Shown one piece after another: positions 1 through 8,433 of a stretch of 64,000 nucleotides of DNA. This DNA is from Sandaracinaceae bacterium. GTDB lineage: Bacteria > Myxococcota_A > Polyangia > Polyangiales > Houyiibacteriaceae. The DNA lies in the NCBI GenBank assembly GCA_020633075.1, contig JACKEI010000001.1:1612001-1676000 (forward strand), in the 5' to 3' direction. The first letter of the stretch is position 1. Each line of letters begins with the position of its first letter. Made by a program: the position numbers and the translations under genes. A model generated the notes under the pieces. That model was not told the origin of the DNA. It worked only from the letters and a program-made list of their open reading frames with translations, and ran no database searches.

Positions 1-918
1 AGCGTCGAGCAACGCGCCGTGCAGCGTCCCGCCACCTTCCACCAGCACCCGCACCACGTCGCGAGCGCCGAGGACGCGGAGCCCAGCGAGCAGGTCCACC
101 CCACCTGCGCCCACCGGCAGCGCCTGCAGCGTCGCTCCGGCCGCGCGCAGCGCAGCGGCGTTGGCAGGGCTCGCCCCCTCACTGTGCAACACCAGCGTCC
201 CTGGACCCCCTGCCTGCAGCATGGCCGACCGCGGGGGCATGCGCAGATGAGTGTCAAACACGACACGCAAGGGGTCCCTGCCCTTCACGTGCCGCACGTT
301 CAGGAGCGGGTCGTCCGCGATGACGGTCTGTACGCCTACGAGCACCGCATCGCTGTCCGCTCGTAACCTGTGGGTCTCCTTGCGGCTCTCGGGCGACGTG
401 ATCCAGCGGCTGTCGCCCGTGCGGGTGGCCATCCGCCCGTCGAGCGTCACGGCTGCCTTGAGACAGACGTACGGGAGACCCGTCGTCAGGTGCTTGAAGA
501 ACGACCGCACCAGCTCGTCGGCCTCCTCGGCGCAGACGCCGACCTGCACCTCGATGCCCGCCGCGCGGAGTCTGTCGGCCGAGCCGGGGACGTGCGGGTG
601 GGCGTCCACGCTGCCTACCACGACGCGGCTCACGCCGGCCGCGATGACGGCCTCGGTGCAGGGGGGCGTGCGCCCGTGGTGGTTGCAGGGCTCGAGCGTG
701 ACGTAGAGGGTGGCGCCCTTGGCGGCCGCGCCCGCCCGCGCGAGCGCGTTGATCTCGGCGTGCGGACCGCCGGCCCGGACGTGGTAGCCCTCGCCGACGA
801 CCTGCCCCTCCCTGACCACGACCGCCCCGACGCGGGGGTTCGGGCTGGTGTCCCCGCGTCGCGCGAGCCGCACGGCGCGACGCATGAAGCGCTCGTCGTC
901 TCGCTGCACAGGCGCCAT
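1..918 (-). CDS. ribD: Riboflavin biosynthesis deaminase/reductase RibD (3' end outside window)
   Basis: Bifunctional enzyme of riboflavin synthesis. It deaminates the pyrimidine ring and then reduces the ribosyl side chain. Reading from ATG at 918, 306 codons are open to the window edge, against about 360-370 for the family, so roughly the last 60 residues are missing. The zinc cytidine-deaminase signature is intact: HAE at residues 53-55 and PC at 77-78, with C87 as the third ligand. The reductase domain starts near residue 150 (KAAVTLDGRMA) and ends in the window at LVEGGGTLHGALL. The start lies 3 nt after the nrdR stop, so the two are probably cotranslated. No FMN riboswitch-like leader is visible because the gene is internal to a run of genes. 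Confidence 0.95.
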   Translation of the reverse strand, partial: MAPVQRDDERFMRRAVRLARRGDTSPNPRVGAVVVREGQVVGEGYHVRAGGPHAEINALARAGAAAKGATLYVTLEPCNHHGRTPPCTEAVIAAGVSRVVVGSVDAHPHVPGSADRLRAAGIEVQVGVCAEEADELVRSFFKHLTTGLPYVCLKAAVTLDGRMATRTGDSRWITSPESRKETHRLRADSDAVLVGVQTVIADDPLLNVRHVKGRDPLRVVFDTHLRMPPRSAMLQAGGPGTLVLHSEGASPANAAALRAAGATLQALPVGAGGVDLLAGLRVLGARDVVRVLVEGGGTLHGALLDA

Positions 919-921
919 GAC

Positions 922-1383
922 TCAGCTCGCGCTCTCGTCCACGAGCGTGCGCAGCTCGTCCATGAACTCTTCGGCGTTCTGGAACTCGCGGTAGACGCTC
1001 GCGAAACGCACGTAGGCCACCGGGTCGGTGTCGCGGAGGGCGCCGAGCACCTTGCTGCCGAGCAGCGCCGAGCTGACCTCCGGGTCGCCCGTGTCCACCA
1101 GCTGCCGCTCCAGGCGGTTGAGCAGCCGCTCGAGGGTCTCGGCCGAGACGGGGCGCTTCACACACGCGCGACGCAAGCCGGCCAGCAGCTTGACGCGGTC
1201 GTAGGGCTGCCGCCGACCGTCCTTCTTCACCACCAGCGGAAGCGTCTGTTCGATGCGCTCGTACGTGGTGTAGCGACGGCCGCAGCCCTCGCACTCCCGC
1301 CGGCGACGAACGACCTCGCCGGCCTGCGAGAGCCGGGAGTCGATGACCTTGTTGTCGAGCTTGCTACAGAAGGGGCAACGCAT
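922..1383 (-). CDS. nrdR: Transcriptional repressor NrdR
   Basis: NrdR is the ATP/dATP-sensing repressor of ribonucleotide reductase genes. The 153-residue length is exactly typical. An N-terminal zinc ribbon is visible (CPFC at 3-6 and CEGCGRRY about 30 residues later), followed by the ATP-cone domain (VVKKDGRRQPYDRVKL onward). The pairing with ribD just downstream is a common bacterial arrangement. Family function is established knowledge; identity rests on near-consensus motifs. Confidence 0.97.
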   Translation of the reverse strand: MRCPFCSKLDNKVIDSRLSQAGEVVRRRRECEGCGRRYTTYERIEQTLPLVVKKDGRRQPYDRVKLLAGLRRACVKRPVSAETLERLLNRLERQLVDTGDPEVSSALLGSKVLGALRDTDPVAYVRFASVYREFQNAEEFMDELRTLVDESAS

Positions 1384-1422
1384 CGTGAATCGCGTGGGTC
1401 CTACGACGCAACGCGCCCGGTA

Positions 1423-2787
1423 TCAAGCCGGAGCGAGACGGACCAGCAGCGCGACCGTCTCGACGTGTGGGGTGTGCGGAAACATGTCGAAGCCGCGCAC
1501 GCGCTCGAGGCGATAGCCGCCAGCCACCAGGTGCGCCAGGTCCCGCGCGAGCGTGCGTGGGTCGCAGGAGACGTAGACCACGCGCTCGGGTCGGTGAATG
1601 CCGAGAATCCGCTCCACCGCGTCCGCGGCGCCTTCCCGCGGGGGGTCCAGCACCACGCGGGTGAAGCGCTGGCGGGGGGACTCGCTGACGTCGCGGTGAT
1701 GGGCCTTGGCGCTCAGACCGCGCGCGGCGAGGTTGGCGGCGGCCAGCGCGGTGGCGTCTGCCTCGCGCTCCACCGAGGTGAGCTCGGCGCCCGCTGCGGC
1801 CAAGGCCACGCTGAGGTTCCCGCTGCCGGAGTACAGCTCGAGCGTCGCCTGACCGCTCGCGTCGATCCAGTCGACCACGGTCGCGACGAGCGCCGCGTTG
1901 ACCCAGGGGTTGGCCTGCGAGAACCCGCCCAGCGGCACACGCAGCGAAGTCTCGCCCGCCGCAGCGCCGCTCCCGCCGGACGTCCCGGCCGCCTCGGAAA
2001 CACCCGGCGAGACCTCGGACGGGTCCCCAAAGATGGCGTGACAGGTAGCCCCACCAGCGAGGACGCCCACCCCCTCTAGCGTCCCCGCCGCCACCAGTGC
2101 TTCCAGCATCCCGTAGAGCTCCGGCGGCAACGCGTCCTCCGAGCGAAGCTCCGCGACCACGCCGTGCGCGCCAGTCCCGAGGTGCACGTCCATGCACACC
2201 CCCGTGCCAGCTGGCGACGAAGCCCGCAGGGCGTCCCCCAGCGCAGCCGCCGCGGCCGCGATCTCCGGGGCTTGGACCACGCAGCGATCGATGGCCACCA
2301 GCGCGCGACTCCCCGCCGCACGATAGCCGAGCACCCCCTTGTCGAAGTGCATCCGCGCGCGGCTGCGGTACCCCAGCGTGCGCTCGGCTGCGGTCTCGTC
2401 GAGCTCCACCGGGTGCTCCGGCGTCAGCCGCGCGTTGCTCAACGCGCGCTCGATGAGCTCCTTGCGAGCGGCCCGCTGCGCGCCCGGAGCGAGGGACATC
2501 CACGCGCAGCCCCCGCAGGCCGCCGCGTGCTCACACGGCGCGTCCACTCGGTCGGGCGACGGCTGAAGGACCTGCGCCCCCTGGGCGACGACGTGCTTGC
2601 CTCGCCGCCGCAGCCCGGACAGGCGCACGCGCTCTCCCGGAAAGACACCGGAACAGAAGACATCCCCGTGTTCGGTGCGCAGCACCCCATCACCGCCGCT
2701 CGCCAGCTCGACGACCTGGCCCTCGACCACGCGAGGCAGCTGCGCCGCGGGGCGTCCGCCGCGGGCCATCGGTCGCTTGGCCCTCAC
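1423..2787 (-). CDS. rlmD: 23S rRNA (uracil-5-)-methyltransferase, RlmD/TrmA family
   Basis: SAM-dependent RNA m5U methyltransferase with an iron-sulfur cluster. The order is a TRAM-like RNA-binding domain (about residues 18-75), four cluster cysteines (C85, C91, C94 and C169), then a Rossmann methyltransferase domain with LELYSGSGNLS, a DPPR motif and the catalytic cysteine in SCDPRTLARDL (C408). The start is GTG at 2787, overlapping the upstream lipoprotein stop by 4 nt; ATG at 2769 is an alternative. A Gly/Ser/Ala-rich insert near residue 260 is unusual. The family also contains tRNA methylases, so the exact substrate (U1939 or another position) is inferred. Confidence 0.85.
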   Translation of the reverse strand: MRAKRPMARGGRPAAQLPRVVEGQVVELASGGDGVLRTEHGDVFCSGVFPGERVRLSGLRRRGKHVVAQGAQVLQPSPDRVDAPCEHAAACGGCAWMSLAPGAQRAARKELIERALSNARLTPEHPVELDETAAERTLGYRSRARMHFDKGVLGYRAAGSRALVAIDRCVVQAPEIAAAAAALGDALRASSPAGTGVCMDVHLGTGAHGVVAELRSEDALPPELYGMLEALVAAGTLEGVGVLAGGATCHAIFGDPSEVSPGVSEAAGTSGGSGAAAGETSLRVPLGGFSQANPWVNAALVATVVDWIDASGQATLELYSGSGNLSVALAAAGAELTSVEREADATALAAANLAARGLSAKAHHRDVSESPRQRFTRVVLDPPREGAADAVERILGIHRPERVVYVSCDPRTLARDLAHLVAGGYRLERVRGFDMFPHTPHVETVALLVRLAPA

Positions 2788-3380
2788 GGGTAGCGCTGAC
2801 CCGGGCGGCCACGAGCGAAGAGGAACGTGAAGTACCCGTCCAGCGACGCCGTGGAGGGGGGCTCCTCGCCGTCGTCCATCATCACGCCCGCGAACGACCC
2901 GCTGGTCTCTGGGCCGTTGTTCTCTCGAGGGTCATGGATCGCCGTGAAGGTGACGGTCCCGCTGCGCGCCAAGAGCACCACCGAAGGATCACGGCGCCCC
3001 GGCCGACAGGTGCCCGCCAGGGTCAGCACCATGCTGACGGGAGCGTCGGGGTCCGCCAGGTCGATGGGGGTCCCGACGGTCTCGCGCACGGCGTCGAGGT
3101 CGTGCACCGACAGCACCACGCCGTTGCTCAGGTCCAGGTAGTCGCTGCCGTGCTGGATGCGGATGACGGCGGTGTTCATGTTGGTGTCCTGGACGAAGAA
3201 GTTCGCACCCAGGTCCCACGCCGTGTTGTCGATGCCGCACTCCGGGGCAAAGACGGCGCCGGTCACCTCCCCCTCGCCCACGCCGTTGGCACAGCCGAGC
3301 AGCAGCGAGAGGACGACCGCACACGCGAGGCGGGCGGCGCGCCGGCTGCGACCCTGACGAGACCCGTCAGGCGCTGGCAT
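2784..3380 (-). CDS. Predicted lipoprotein of unknown function
   Basis: A 198-residue protein starting at ATG 3380. It has an Arg-rich n-region, a hydrophobic stretch and a lipobox ending LLLGC near residue 27, so it is predicted to be a lipid-anchored envelope protein. The start overlaps the end of mnmA by 14 nt and the stop overlaps the rlmD start by 4 nt, which indicates cotranslation. A longer frame extends upstream to 3617 but lies inside mnmA; the lipoprotein signal favours the short form. No family was recognised in the mature part. Confidence 0.75.
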   Translation of the reverse strand: MPAPDGSRQGRSRRAARLACAVVLSLLLGCANGVGEGEVTGAVFAPECGIDNTAWDLGANFFVQDTNMNTAVIRIQHGSDYLDLSNGVVLSVHDLDAVRETVGTPIDLADPDAPVSMVLTLAGTCRPGRRDPSVVLLARSGTVTFTAIHDPRENNGPETSGSFAGVMMDDGEEPPSTASLDGYFTFLFARGRPGQRYP

Positions 3381-4479
3381 GCTGCACCTCGATGGCTCGC
3401 TCTTCGGTGATGAATCCGCCGCCGATGACCTCATCCCCCACGTATACCACCGCCGCCTGCCCCGGTGTAATGGCGCGCTGAGGGGCGTCGAACTCCACAC
3501 GGAAGCCCTCTTCGGTCGGGAACACGCGGGCGCTGGCAGGCTCGTGGCGATAGCGCACGCGCACCGCACCGACGAAGGGCTCGAGGGGCGGCTGCCCCGC
3601 GACCCAAGCGGCCCCACCTACGTGAAGGGACGACGAGGCGAGCGCCTCCTCACCGCCCAGGACCACCTCCCGCTGCGCCGGCAGGATGCGAAGGACGTAG
3701 CGCGGCTTCTCGGAGCCGCCTCCGATGCCGAGGCCTTTGCGCTGACCCACCGTGAAGCCCTCGATGCCTCCGTGGCTCCCCAGCGTGCGCCCGGCTTCGT
3801 CCACGAACGTGCCCGGCGCCGTCCCGCCGCGCTGACGGCCGACGAACCCGAGGATGTCTCCGTCCGGCACGAAGCAGAGCTCTTGGCTGTCCGGCTTGTC
3901 CGCGTTTGGCACGCCCAAGCGCCGCCCCTCGGCGCGCGTCTGGTCCTTCACGAGGTGCCCCAGCGGGAAGACCATGCGTGCCAGGGTGTCCTGCGGCAGA
4001 CCGTACAAGAAGTAGCTCTGGTCCTTGCCGTGGTCCACGCCCCGCAGCAGGCGCGCGCGGCCGTCTTGCTGGATGACGCGGGCGTAGTGACCCGTCGCGA
4101 CGTGCGTGGCGCCGAAGCGCGCGGCCAGCTCCGCGAGGTGCACCAGCTTCACCGTGCGATTGCACTGCACGCACGGGATGGGTGTGCGACCGCGCGCATA
4201 CTCGTCCAAGAAGGGCTCCACCACGTGCCTGCGGAAGGCTTCCCGCTCGTCCAGCACGTAGTGCGGGATGCCGAGCGCCTCACAGGTGCGCCTGGCGTCG
4301 TCGCGGTCCTCGGGAGCGCAGCAGCGACCCACCTGCTCCGTACCACTCGCGTCCCAGAGGTGCAGCGTCACGCCCACCAGGTCGTGACCTTGCTCGTGCA
4401 GCAGCGCCGCCGCGACGGACGAGTCCACACCGCCGCTCATCGCGACGAGGATACGCTGGGGCTCTGGCCTTCCGGTCAT
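3367..4479 (-). CDS. mnmA: tRNA-specific 2-thiouridylase MnmA
   Basis: MnmA puts sulfur on U34 of Lys, Glu and Gln tRNAs, using sulfur supplied by a cysteine desulfurase. At 370 residues the length is typical. The PP-loop SGGVDSS is at residues 15-21. The two catalytic cysteines are seen in PCVQCNR and in SQELCFVPDG. ATG at 4479 was preferred over GTG at 4527, because the upstream 16 residues do not look like MnmA. A cysteine desulfurase gene lies 51 nt upstream, so sulfur donor and acceptor enzymes are made from adjacent genes. Confidence 0.97.
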   Translation of the reverse strand: MTGRPEPQRILVAMSGGVDSSVAAALLHEQGHDLVGVTLHLWDASGTEQVGRCCAPEDRDDARRTCEALGIPHYVLDEREAFRRHVVEPFLDEYARGRTPIPCVQCNRTVKLVHLAELAARFGATHVATGHYARVIQQDGRARLLRGVDHGKDQSYFLYGLPQDTLARMVFPLGHLVKDQTRAEGRRLGVPNADKPDSQELCFVPDGDILGFVGRQRGGTAPGTFVDEAGRTLGSHGGIEGFTVGQRKGLGIGGGSEKPRYVLRILPAQREVVLGGEEALASSSLHVGGAAWVAGQPPLEPFVGAVRVRYRHEPASARVFPTEEGFRVEFDAPQRAITPGQAAVVYVGDEVIGGGFITEERAIEVQHASA

Positions 4480-4530
4480 CTGCGACCGTAGTAGCAGCGA
4501 CGCCCCGCGCGCGCACTCGCGCGGCACGCC

Positions 4531-5634
4531 TCAGCTGCGCGAGAGCACCCTCCCGAGCGCCGCGCAGGCCAGGGAGATCTCCTCCTGGGTGGTGGAGGGG
4601 GCGAGGCTGAAGCGCACGGACGACGTCGCACGCCATGGTTCGCCGGGATGGAGCGCCAGCAGCGCCGCCACGGGCTCGGTGAGGCCGCTCGAGCAGGCTG
4701 CCCCTGCGGACGCGCAGACGCCCTCCACGTCGAGGGCGGCCACCAGGACGTCGGCCCGCTGCCCCGGAAACGCGACCTGCGTGACGTTGGATACGCGTGG
4801 CAGCGGCAGGCCGTTGACCACGCCGCCCAGCGAACAGGCGTGCTCCTCGAGCTGGTCGCGCAGACCCGCCGCGCGCTCGAGCTGCGCGGCCGACGCGAGC
4901 GCTTCGGCACACGCCGCCCCGAAACCAACGTGTCCGAGCACGTTCTGCGTGCCGGCGCGGCGACCTCGCTCCTGACCGCCACCGGTGGCCACCGAGCCAA
5001 GCTCCACGCCGCGGCGCACCCAGAGCGCGCCCGTGCCGGTTGGCCCGCCGATCTTCTGACCTGCGACGGCGACCGCGTCGAAGGGGCTCTCGGCGACGTT
5101 CAGGGGCCACTTTCCGAGCGCCTGCGTCGCGTCCACGAACACACGGGCGCCGCGCGCGCGGGCCAGCTCCGCCCACTCACGCACGGGCAGGATCACCCCG
5201 GTCTCGTGGTTCACCCACTGAACGGCGAGCAGGTCCCCAGGCCCAAGCCGAGACGCCACCTCCTCGGGGTTGGGCCAGGCGTCCGCCGCGCACGGCAGCC
5301 ACGTCACACGCCCGACCGCTTCGGCAGTCACCCGCACCGCCGGGTGTTCCAGCATGCTCGTGAGCACCGCGCCGCTTGCCCCGCTGCTGCCCACGAGGCC
5401 GCGCACCCCGAGGTTGCAAGCCTCTGTGCCGCCGCTGGTGAGCACGACGTCCGCCGCCCTGCTCCCCAGCGCCTCCGCGACCTGAGCACGCGCCGTCTCG
5501 AGCAGAGCGCGCGCCGCGCGACCGGCTGCGTGGACGCTGGATGGATTGGCCCAGGCGCGGTCGCGCGCTGCGTGCATGGCTTCCTCCGCCACGGCACGGA
5601 GCGGCGTCGCAGCGTGGTGGTCCAGGTAGATCAT
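4531..5634 (-). CDS. Cysteine desulfurase (NifS/IscS family)
   Basis: PLP enzyme that removes sulfur from cysteine as a protein persulfide, for Fe-S clusters or tRNA thiolation. It has 367 residues. The N-terminal IYLDHHAATPL motif, the PLP lysine in GQKIGGPTGTGAL and the catalytic cysteine in ASAGAACSSG are all present. The residue before the PLP lysine is Gln, where IscS and NifS have His. It is followed directly by mnmA, which suggests it serves as the thiouridylase sulfur donor. No iscU, sufB or other cluster scaffold gene is nearby. Its start overlaps the end of the sensor-kinase gene by 4 nt. Confidence 0.93.
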   Translation of the reverse strand: MIYLDHHAATPLRAVAEEAMHAARDRAWANPSSVHAAGRAARALLETARAQVAEALGSRAADVVLTSGGTEACNLGVRGLVGSSGASGAVLTSMLEHPAVRVTAEAVGRVTWLPCAADAWPNPEEVASRLGPGDLLAVQWVNHETGVILPVREWAELARARGARVFVDATQALGKWPLNVAESPFDAVAVAGQKIGGPTGTGALWVRRGVELGSVATGGGQERGRRAGTQNVLGHVGFGAACAEALASAAQLERAAGLRDQLEEHACSLGGVVNGLPLPRVSNVTQVAFPGQRADVLVAALDVEGVCASAGAACSSGLTEPVAALLALHPGEPWRATSSVRFSLAPSTTQEEISLACAALGRVLSRS

Positions 5635-6872
5635 CGCTCGTGGCCCTTGGCGCCCCCGTCGCGGCTGGCCTTGAGCATCACCAAGGTGCCGGTCGCGCGG
5701 TGACCCGCGACGTCATCCACCGGTGGCGATTGCATGCTGACGGTGCCGCCGTGGGCCTCGAATACGCGCCGGGCGAACGCCAGCCCCAGACCCACGCCCT
5801 GGTGCTTGCGCGTCCGCGTTCCGTCGACCTGGTAGAAGGGTTCGAACACGCGCTCGAGCTTGGAGGACGCGACCCCCGGCCCATCGTCCGCGACGAGCAA
5901 GGCGTAGCCCGCGGGCGACTCCCCGTCGTGCCCGCGCCCCTCCACGCGCCGGACCGCGACACACACCTGGGCGCCCGGCGGCGAGAACTTCACGGCGTTG
6001 TCGAGCACGTGCACCATCGCGCGGCGGATCTTGTCCGCGTCGCCCTGACTGCCTGGCCCGCGCGCGGCTGGCTCCTGCACCAGCTCCACGCCCAGCGAGG
6101 TCGCGAGCCCGCGAACCTCGTCCACGGCTTCGCGCGCGACGGACAGGAAGTCGTAGGGACGCGACGTGAACGCCATGTCGCCCGACTCGTAGGTGCTCAC
6201 GTCGAGCAGGAGGTCGACGACCGCGCGCAGCCGGTCCGTCGACCCGGACATGGCCTCCACGCACTTCACCTGCGCGGCGCTCAGCGGACCGAGGTCCTGA
6301 TTCTGCAGCAAGCGCAGGTAGCCGACGACGGGCGTCATGGGGGTGGCGAGCTCGTGCGTGACGTTGCGCAGGAACTCGCGTCGCAGGCGCGCCATCTCCT
6401 CGAGCCGCGCGTTGGCGTCCGAGAGCTCGCGCACCTTCGCCTCGAGGCGCGCCACGATCTCCTGGCTCTTGACGCGCAGACGGGCTTCGCCGCTTGCCTG
6501 GTCGCCCCGCTCGCGGCGGCCGGCGATGAAGCGCTCGATGCGGCGGGCGAAGACTCGCGCGTCAATGGGCTTTCCAAGGAAGCCGTCGCAGCCGACCGCC
6601 AAGCTCGTCTCGCGGTCACCCTCTGCGGTGATGGCCACGATGGGTGTCGCGGCTAGCGCCGGTATCCCGCGCAGGCGCAGCGTGACCTCGTAGCCATCGA
6701 GGTCCGGGATGTTGATGTCCACCAAGATGAGGTCCGGCTCCACCTGCTCCGCGAGGCGAATGCCCTCGAGCCCCGTGGCGGCGTCCACTACGCGATGCCC
6801 CGCGGCAGCGAGCAGCTTGGTGACGAGGCGACGATTGACGGGGTCGTCTTCGATGTGGAGCACGGTCGCCAT
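5631..6872 (-). CDS. Response regulator-histidine kinase hybrid
   Basis: A 413-residue soluble signalling protein. The receiver domain covers residues 1-118, with acidic residues E8-D10, phospho-acceptor D52 and K101. A coiled-coil linker follows (about 120-165), then a HisKA domain with H173 in VTHELATP and a HATPase_c domain with N-box HVLDNAVKFS, G1 box DDGPGV and G2 box GVGLGLA. No membrane segment or sensor domain is seen, so the input is probably phosphorylation of the N-terminal receiver by another kinase. The stop overlaps the cysteine desulfurase start by 4 nt, an odd partner for a signalling gene. No output regulator is adjacent. Confidence 0.9.
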   Translation of the reverse strand: MATVLHIEDDPVNRRLVTKLLAAAGHRVVDAATGLEGIRLAEQVEPDLILVDINIPDLDGYEVTLRLRGIPALAATPIVAITAEGDRETSLAVGCDGFLGKPIDARVFARRIERFIAGRRERGDQASGEARLRVKSQEIVARLEAKVRELSDANARLEEMARLRREFLRNVTHELATPMTPVVGYLRLLQNQDLGPLSAAQVKCVEAMSGSTDRLRAVVDLLLDVSTYESGDMAFTSRPYDFLSVAREAVDEVRGLATSLGVELVQEPAARGPGSQGDADKIRRAMVHVLDNAVKFSPPGAQVCVAVRRVEGRGHDGESPAGYALLVADDGPGVASSKLERVFEPFYQVDGTRTRKHQGVGLGLAFARRVFEAHGGTVSMQSPPVDDVAGHRATGTLVMLKASRDGGAKGHER

Positions 6873-6876
6873 GGGT

Positions 6877-7581
6877 TCAGCCTCGGGTCACCACACTGGC
6901 GAAGCGCTCGGCCTCGGGTGGCAGCTCACCCCCGCCGCGTGTGAAGCGAATCAGCGGCAGCGCAAAGCGCTCGCACGCGTGACTGGTGGCGACCTCCTGC
7001 CAGCTGACACCCTCGCGGGCGCTCGGTGCCTGGGAATCATCGGTGCCCAACAAGGCGGGCCACGCGCCAGCGGACCCCGGCGTCTCTGGCGGGCCGCCCT
7101 CCCGGGCGACGAGGCTCTCGAGCACGTCTACGCCCGTGGCGGCCGCAACCGTGGTGTACGCCACGCGGGTGGCGCGCTCACCGGTCCAGTCCACCAGCAG
7201 GCACTCCCACTCCTCCGGGCTGCGCTGGCGAGCCAGGAGGGAGCCGCCGCGCTGCTCGTCACCGTAGACGAACGCCGCCACGACCGGCTCGAGGGCGCGC
7301 AGCTTGGTCAGGAGCTCCGCCTGGAGCGCGCGATCGTCCTCCAGCGCCAGCATCGCGACAAAGAGGGCCTGGGCGCGGGACCGGTCGACCTGCTCGTCCG
7401 AGACGTCCCGGAAGAGGAGGCTCACCAGCTGCCGTCGCGCGGGCAGCGTGTGCGCGCTCCACGCCAGCGCGAGCTCGTCGAGGGCGTCGTCGTCCCGCAA
7501 CGCGCGGCTCAGCCATGCGCGCAGGGGTCGAGACACGCCGCGGTCGGTGCGCGCGAGTCCGGGTCGCTCGAGCGTGCTCAT
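6877..7581 (-). CDS. Hypothetical protein
   Basis: A 234-residue protein with no signal peptide or membrane segment. It is rich in Leu, Ala and Arg and probably largely helical in its first 110 residues. It ends 4 nt before the hybrid kinase start, so it is likely the first gene of the minus-strand operon that runs to ribD. No family recognised. Its position suggests involvement with the kinase, but that is inference only. Confidence 0.6.
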   Translation of the reverse strand: MSTLERPGLARTDRGVSRPLRAWLSRALRDDDALDELALAWSAHTLPARRQLVSLLFRDVSDEQVDRSRAQALFVAMLALEDDRALQAELLTKLRALEPVVAAFVYGDEQRGGSLLARQRSPEEWECLLVDWTGERATRVAYTTVAAATGVDVLESLVAREGGPPETPGSAGAWPALLGTDDSQAPSAREGVSWQEVATSHACERFALPLIRFTRGGGELPPEAERFASVVTRG

Positions 7582-7689
7582 CTAGGAGGAGGCTAGCAGC
7601 GGCGCGCCGCCGTGCCTATCGCCTCTTGCGAGGGCGCCCGGCTGGCGCGTCGAGTGATTCCGGTCAAGGTTGGGGGCCGTGTGCGTAAA

Positions 7690-7707
7690 TGTGCTCGATC
7701 GAGCACA
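7690..7707. promoter_or_regulatory. Perfect 18-bp palindrome upstream of FliA-like sigma gene
   Basis: TGTGCTCGATCGAGCACA reads identically on both strands. It lies 21 nt before the ATG of the sigma-factor gene, in the divergent region between that gene and the minus-strand operon. Such a symmetrical site close to a start suggests an operator for a dimeric regulator or autoregulation; this is inference. As RNA it could also form a hairpin near the ribosome site. Confidence 0.5.
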
Positions 7708-7728
7708 CGCGCCCCCAGAGCACTACTC

Positions 7729-8388
7729 ATGAGCGACACCGACAGCGCCACCCTGCTCGCCGAGCACAAGCCTCTCATCCACGCCATCGCGCGCCGCGTG
7801 CGCAACGAGATGGGCAGCCAGGTCTCCACCGAGGACCTCGAGGCGTTCGGCATCCAGGGGCTGTTGGAAGCGCACTCGCGCTTCGACCCGACGCGCGGCG
7901 CCCGCTTCGCGACCTTCGCCTACTACCGCATCCGCGGCGCGATGCTGGACGGTGTCCGCAAGATGGTGGACGCGCCCCCCAAAAGCATGCTGCGCACCAA
8001 GCGCCAGCAGGCCGCGGACGACATCGCGGAGAGCGCGGGCCTCGAGCGAGCGGCGGACCCGGGGCGCGGGTCGGAGCGTAGCGCCGAGGCGATTCAGCGG
8101 ACGCTCGCACGCCTGACGACCTCGTTCGTGGCGAGCTGCGTGGACGCCGACCCCGAAGCGGCACCCACGCCGGACGGGCCGCTGATGCGGCGCGAACGCC
8201 AGGCCGAGGTCCGCAACGCGCTCCAGCAACTGCCCGAGCGTGAGCGCGTCATCCTGGTGGGCTACTACTTCGAGGAGCGTCCCCTGGAGGAGCTGGCCCG
8301 GGGCCTCGGCCTCAGCATCTCGTGGGCCAGTCGCCTGCACCACAAGGGCCTCGACCAACTCCGTGAGCTGCTGAGCGAGAGCCGCTGA
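7729..8388 (+). CDS. FliA/WhiG-family RNA polymerase sigma factor
   Basis: A 219-residue sigma-70 family protein. Region 2 is visible as EDLEAFGIQGLLEAHSRFDP followed by FATFAYYRIRGAMLDGVRK. This is the FliA (sigma-28) arrangement, distinct from ECF factors. Region 4 is near the C-terminus (LQQLPERERVILVGYYFEE, then a helix-turn-helix ending in HHKGLDQL). ATG at 7729 was chosen because the family pattern starts there. No flagellar or chemotaxis genes are in the window. An orphan type III secretion rod gene lies 0.8 kb away, so a secretion or motility regulon is a possibility. Confidence 0.85.
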   Translation: MSDTDSATLLAEHKPLIHAIARRVRNEMGSQVSTEDLEAFGIQGLLEAHSRFDPTRGARFATFAYYRIRGAMLDGVRKMVDAPPKSMLRTKRQQAADDIAESAGLERAADPGRGSERSAEAIQRTLARLTTSFVASCVDADPEAAPTPDGPLMRRERQAEVRNALQQLPERERVILVGYYFEERPLEELARGLGLSISWASRLHHKGLDQLRELLSESR

Positions 8389-8433
8389 GCGCCGTCGTGG
8401 GCCAGCTCGTGGCAGGGCGGCTATGCTAGCCGC

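Noticed and set aside
919..1422. FMN riboswitch controlling ribD
   Set aside because: ribD follows nrdR with a 3-nt gap, and no conserved FMN-element stems are visible upstream of nrdR.
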